Below, one piece after another: positions 61,821 through 64,000 of a DNA stretch of 64,000 nt. A program made the position numbers and the translations under genes. Under the pieces are notes generated by a model. It was not told the DNA's origin. It ran no database searches and was given only the letters and a program-made list of their open reading frames with translations. The DNA is from JBBROS01 sp965260935 (GTDB lineage: Bacteria > Pseudomonadota > Alphaproteobacteria > Acetobacterales > Acetobacteraceae), in the NCBI GenBank assembly GCA_965260935.1, contig CBDHCB010000001.1:62001-126000 (forward strand), given 5' to 3'. Numbering within the stretch: position 1 is the first letter of the stretch; each line of letters opens with the position of its first letter.

Positions 61821-62318
61821 ATGATTTTTGAGAGCTGGTATGGGATCCTTCGGATCCTGGTGGTCGGACCGCTTGCCTACGCCTCGCTCGTTCTGCTGCT
61901 GCGGGTGTCCGGCAAGCGGACGTTGGCTAAGCTGAACGCCTTTGATCTCGTTGTCACCGTAGCGCTAGGCTCCACCTTGGCGTCGGTCCTGCTGTCGAAA
62001 ACGGTGGCCCTTTTGGAAGGCGTGACGGGCATGCTGGTGCTGGTCGGGCTGCAGTATGTGGTCGCGTTCTTGTGCGTCCGCTTCAAGAGCGTGAGCGACC
62101 TCATGAAGTCCGAGCCCTCTCTCCTGCTCCGCAACGGGCAGTTCCTAAGCGGCATGTTGCGGCAGCAGCGCATAACGCAAGCCGAGGTCTTGTCAGCGCT
62201 GCGCAGTGCGGGCGTAGCCGAACCCGCCGGCGCCGCTGCGGTGATCCTTGAAACCGACGGCAGCCTCAGCGTGATCAAGTCGGGAGCGGGCTTCCCGGCG
62301 ACACTCGATGCGCCGTGA
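61821..62318 (+). CDS. DUF421/YetF-like membrane protein
   Basis: A 165-residue protein. Three N-terminal hydrophobic segments (ILRILVVGPLAYASLVLLLR; AFDLVVTVALGSTLASVLLS; GVTGMLVLVGLQYVVAFLCV) with the conserved SGKRTLAKLNAFDLVVTVAL loop are diagnostic of DUF421. The cytoplasmic C-terminal domain contains SEPSLLLRNGQFLSGMLRQQ, RITQAEVLSALRSAGVAEPA and AAVILETDGSLSVI. Family function is not settled. The lipoprotein gene follows after 27 bp and is probably co-transcribed. Confidence 0.88.
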   Translation: MIFESWYGILRILVVGPLAYASLVLLLRVSGKRTLAKLNAFDLVVTVALGSTLASVLLSKTVALLEGVTGMLVLVGLQYVVAFLCVRFKSVSDLMKSEPSLLLRNGQFLSGMLRQQRITQAEVLSALRSAGVAEPAGAAAVILETDGSLSVIKSGAGFPATLDAP

Positions 62319-62345
62319 TCGCAGGCAAAGCGCGAAGAGAACACG

Positions 62346-63056
62346 ATGAATCGTCGAGCCGGCATTACCCTGCTATGGCTGCTCGCCGGCTGCACTCACG
62401 AGCAGCTAGCGACCAGCACCGCGCGCACAGCCAGCACCGTGATGGACATTCAGTATCAGATGGTGATGAACAATCTCGCGCGCATGCAGCGCAACCCGGC
62501 GGCGTTGCCCGCCCAGATCCGGATCAAGCAGGGGACGGTCCAAGTCAGCGACGAGGTCGGTTTCTACCAATTGGAAGTGTCCGGGGCGGCAAGCGGCACT
62601 TTCGGCGGCCCGCGGGCGGAACGGACGGTCAGCGAGCAATGGGGCGCCGATGCGATCACCGATCCCCTGGCGCTGCAGCAACTACAAGACGTGTATCGCG
62701 CGGCGATGCGGCTCCCACCCCTTGAGGAGCCGGCCTTCTTGCACTTGCAGCAGGTCCAAGCTGCGTTGAAGGCCTCAACGAAGCCCAAGTCGGGTCAGAG
62801 TCCCCTCGACGCGATGATGAAGATCAATCTCCAGCGTGATGTTCCGCTCGGCTGGTTTAAGGTCGGTTCCGAGAAGCAGGTTCCAGCGGATGCTCGCTAT
62901 GTTGGACATTCAGGGGACAGTTGGGCTTGGGTCTCGCCGAACGGCTTGCCGGGTCTGAGCCGATTCACCCTCTTGATCCTGTTCATCACCAAACTCGGCC
63001 CTGGCGAGAACACCGGCACCGGCATGGGGCTCATGTACACCGGCGGAGGGAAGTAA
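62346..63056 (+). CDS. putative lipoprotein, unknown function
   Basis: A 236-residue protein. A short signal with lipobox (ITLLWLLAGC, Cys16) indicates lipid anchoring. The mature part begins with a helical region (STVMDIQYQMVMNNLARMQR), then RIKQGTVQVSDEVGFYQLEV and ends with a hydrophobic stretch (SRFTLLILFITKLG) and Gly-rich tail. Homologous-looking proteins of unknown role occur in proteobacteria. Probably in one operon with the DUF421 gene. Confidence 0.75.
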   Translation: MNRRAGITLLWLLAGCTHEQLATSTARTASTVMDIQYQMVMNNLARMQRNPAALPAQIRIKQGTVQVSDEVGFYQLEVSGAASGTFGGPRAERTVSEQWGADAITDPLALQQLQDVYRAAMRLPPLEEPAFLHLQQVQAALKASTKPKSGQSPLDAMMKINLQRDVPLGWFKVGSEKQVPADARYVGHSGDSWAWVSPNGLPGLSRFTLLILFITKLGPGENTGTGMGLMYTGGGK

Positions 63057-63236
63057 GCCGCCGGACCGTCTGTCACTACAAAAATCAGACGCACGGCCCA
63101 ACGGCAAGGAGAGCCGCACGGCTTTGGATAGCCGGCATCAGTCGCGTGGAACGGGACTGTCGCGAGATTGGGGGTGTGAAGGTAAGTTGGATAATTTCGC
63201 GTCTGTTCTCTGACCAAGGATGGATGCGTGGGCTGG
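63057..63236. other. gap before the ISKra4 transposase, probable element end
   Basis: No gene. The sequence gggactgtcgcgagattggg (63153-63172) could be the left terminus of the ISKra4 element; the other end is beyond the window, so it cannot be paired. Confidence 0.35.
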
Positions 63237-64000
63237 ATGTTGAGGTTGGTGCAGATCGGGGCTGAGGGGGAGGGACCGTGCATTGACGTGATGGAGATCA
63301 ACCAGCCCGGTGATCTCGGCGACATCGCCAGTCTGGGTCTGACACTGGCCGAGGCGAAGCGGCTGCTGGCGGGCGTCCAACAGGAGATCGTCGCCGCGCA
63401 GGCCAAGGAGCACGCTGTTCGGCGGCCGGATTGCTCGCGCTGCGGCGGCGTTTGCCGGGTGAAGGACTACCGGGACCATGCGGTGGCAACGCTTTTCGGT
63501 AAGATCACGATGCGACTTGCCCGGTTTCGCTGCGCCGCGTGCGGCGGGATCGAGGCTGGCGTTGGCTGGCCGTCGCATTGCCGGTCGACGCCGGAGCTGG
63601 ACCGGATGCAGGCGCATCTGTGCGCCATGATGACCTACCGGACGGCTGCCGACCTGCTGGAGCAGTTGTTCCCGGTCGATGCGGGAAAGCACCACGAGAC
63701 CATGCGCCGCCATGCCCTGAAGGTCGGCGAGGCTCTGGGTGGGTGTGCCGCGATCAGGCCGGACACGGCGGCGTCGGCAATCGTGGTGACCCTGGATTCG
63801 ACGTTCATCCGCAGCTGCGCCGACGGCGTGCGGCATCTGGAGGTCCGCGTCGGCAACGTCGAAACGCCGTCCGGCGGCCGGCAGGTTTTCGGCGCCGTCG
63901 CCAAGGCCGGCACGGACATCCAGGCGCTGGTCCGCCGCAGCCTCGACGCGGTCGGGAGGACAAACGACACGGCGCTGACCGCCTTCACCGACGGCTGCCC
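63237..64000 (+). CDS. ISKra4 family transposase, 5' part (runs off the window)
   Basis: Open from ATG 63237 to the last base. LGLTLAEAKRLLAGVQQEIV, then a zinc-binding region CSRCGGVCRVKDYRDHAVAT and FRCAACGGIEAGVGWPSHCR, STPELDRMQAHLCAMMTYRT, VDAGKHHETMRRHALKVGEA and VVTLDSTFIRSCADGVRHLE (first catalytic Asp). These are the N-terminal landmarks of ISKra4 transposases. The ending is outside the window, so completeness is unknown. Confidence 0.85.
   Translation, partial: MLRLVQIGAEGEGPCIDVMEINQPGDLGDIASLGLTLAEAKRLLAGVQQEIVAAQAKEHAVRRPDCSRCGGVCRVKDYRDHAVATLFGKITMRLARFRCAACGGIEAGVGWPSHCRSTPELDRMQAHLCAMMTYRTAADLLEQLFPVDAGKHHETMRRHALKVGEALGGCAAIRPDTAASAIVVTLDSTFIRSCADGVRHLEVRVGNVETPSGGRQVFGAVAKAGTDIQALVRRSLDAVGRTNDTALTAFTDGC

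Overview
The window is a 64 kb stretch of high-GC DNA that reads like accessory (plasmid or megaplasmid) DNA of an alphaproteobacterium, probably of the Acetobacteraceae/Azospirillum/Roseomonas kind. That placement is an inference from base composition, the repA-parA-parB module, the IS families (IS6, IS701, IS481, IS1182, IS110, ISKra4) and the style of the genes; no rRNA or tRNA gene was found to confirm it.

Layout. 1-4.5 kb: end of an IS30 element in an IS3 remnant, a ribbon-helix-helix/PIN toxin-antitoxin pair, an IS701 element and a decayed transposase. 4.6-8.15 kb: plasmid replication and partition module (RepA-type initiator with an apparent frameshift, ParA with N-terminal HTH, ParB). 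8.2-9.9 kb: IS6 and IS5 wrecks. 10.1-15.6 kb: a compact five-gene Hsp70 operon (TPR protein, J-like protein with PPD instead of HPD, GrpE-like factor, Hsp70, small zinc-ribbon protein). 16-28.5 kb: a surface-glycan block with a two-module GT2 protein, a 1401-residue methyltransferase/GT2/GT4 polyprotein, a GT4 enzyme and a methyltransferase on the plus strand, then two acyltransferase-3 proteins and a polytopic GT-C-like protein on the minus strand. Many of these genes overlap by ATGA/GTGA, so each block is probably translated as a coupled unit.

28.5-43 kb is an IS graveyard (IS110, IS256, IS701, IS5, IS481, IS3 carrying IS30, a 179-bp MITE-like repeat). It has broken up an older region: a truncated MASE4-type histidine kinase with its FixJ-type regulator, a response regulator split by two nested ISs, a Tat-exported alpha/beta hydrolase, an isochorismatase pseudogene, a serine-recombinase 5' stub and a pRiA4b ORF-3-like stub. 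43.2-48.65 kb is a catabolic/transport cluster (creatininase-like amidohydrolase, broken periplasmic binding protein, TetR regulator, MFS transporter, metallo-beta-lactamase-fold hydrolase) with three related operator-like sites. 48.7-50.7 kb is an IS1182 element with the second MITE copy inside its left inverted repeat. 50.9-54.2 kb is a xylose/ribose-type ABC importer. The rest holds an IS6, a receiver-domain remnant, a GAF-GGDEF(degenerate)-EAL protein, a MazEF-type TA pair, an isochorismatase-family hydrolase, an IS1202-type element with a 20-bp target duplication, three small envelope or secreted proteins and the start of an ISKra4 transposase at the right edge.

The best candidate for a little-described system is the five-gene Hsp70 operon, which brings its own TPR, J-like, exchange-factor and zinc-ribbon partners and sits directly before the glycan block. 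The most unusual small-scale structures are palindromic mini-insertions inside IS3 genes, a perfect 44-bp palindrome, a MITE pair, and a 27-bp perfect inverted repeat rewriting the end of an IS6 transposase.
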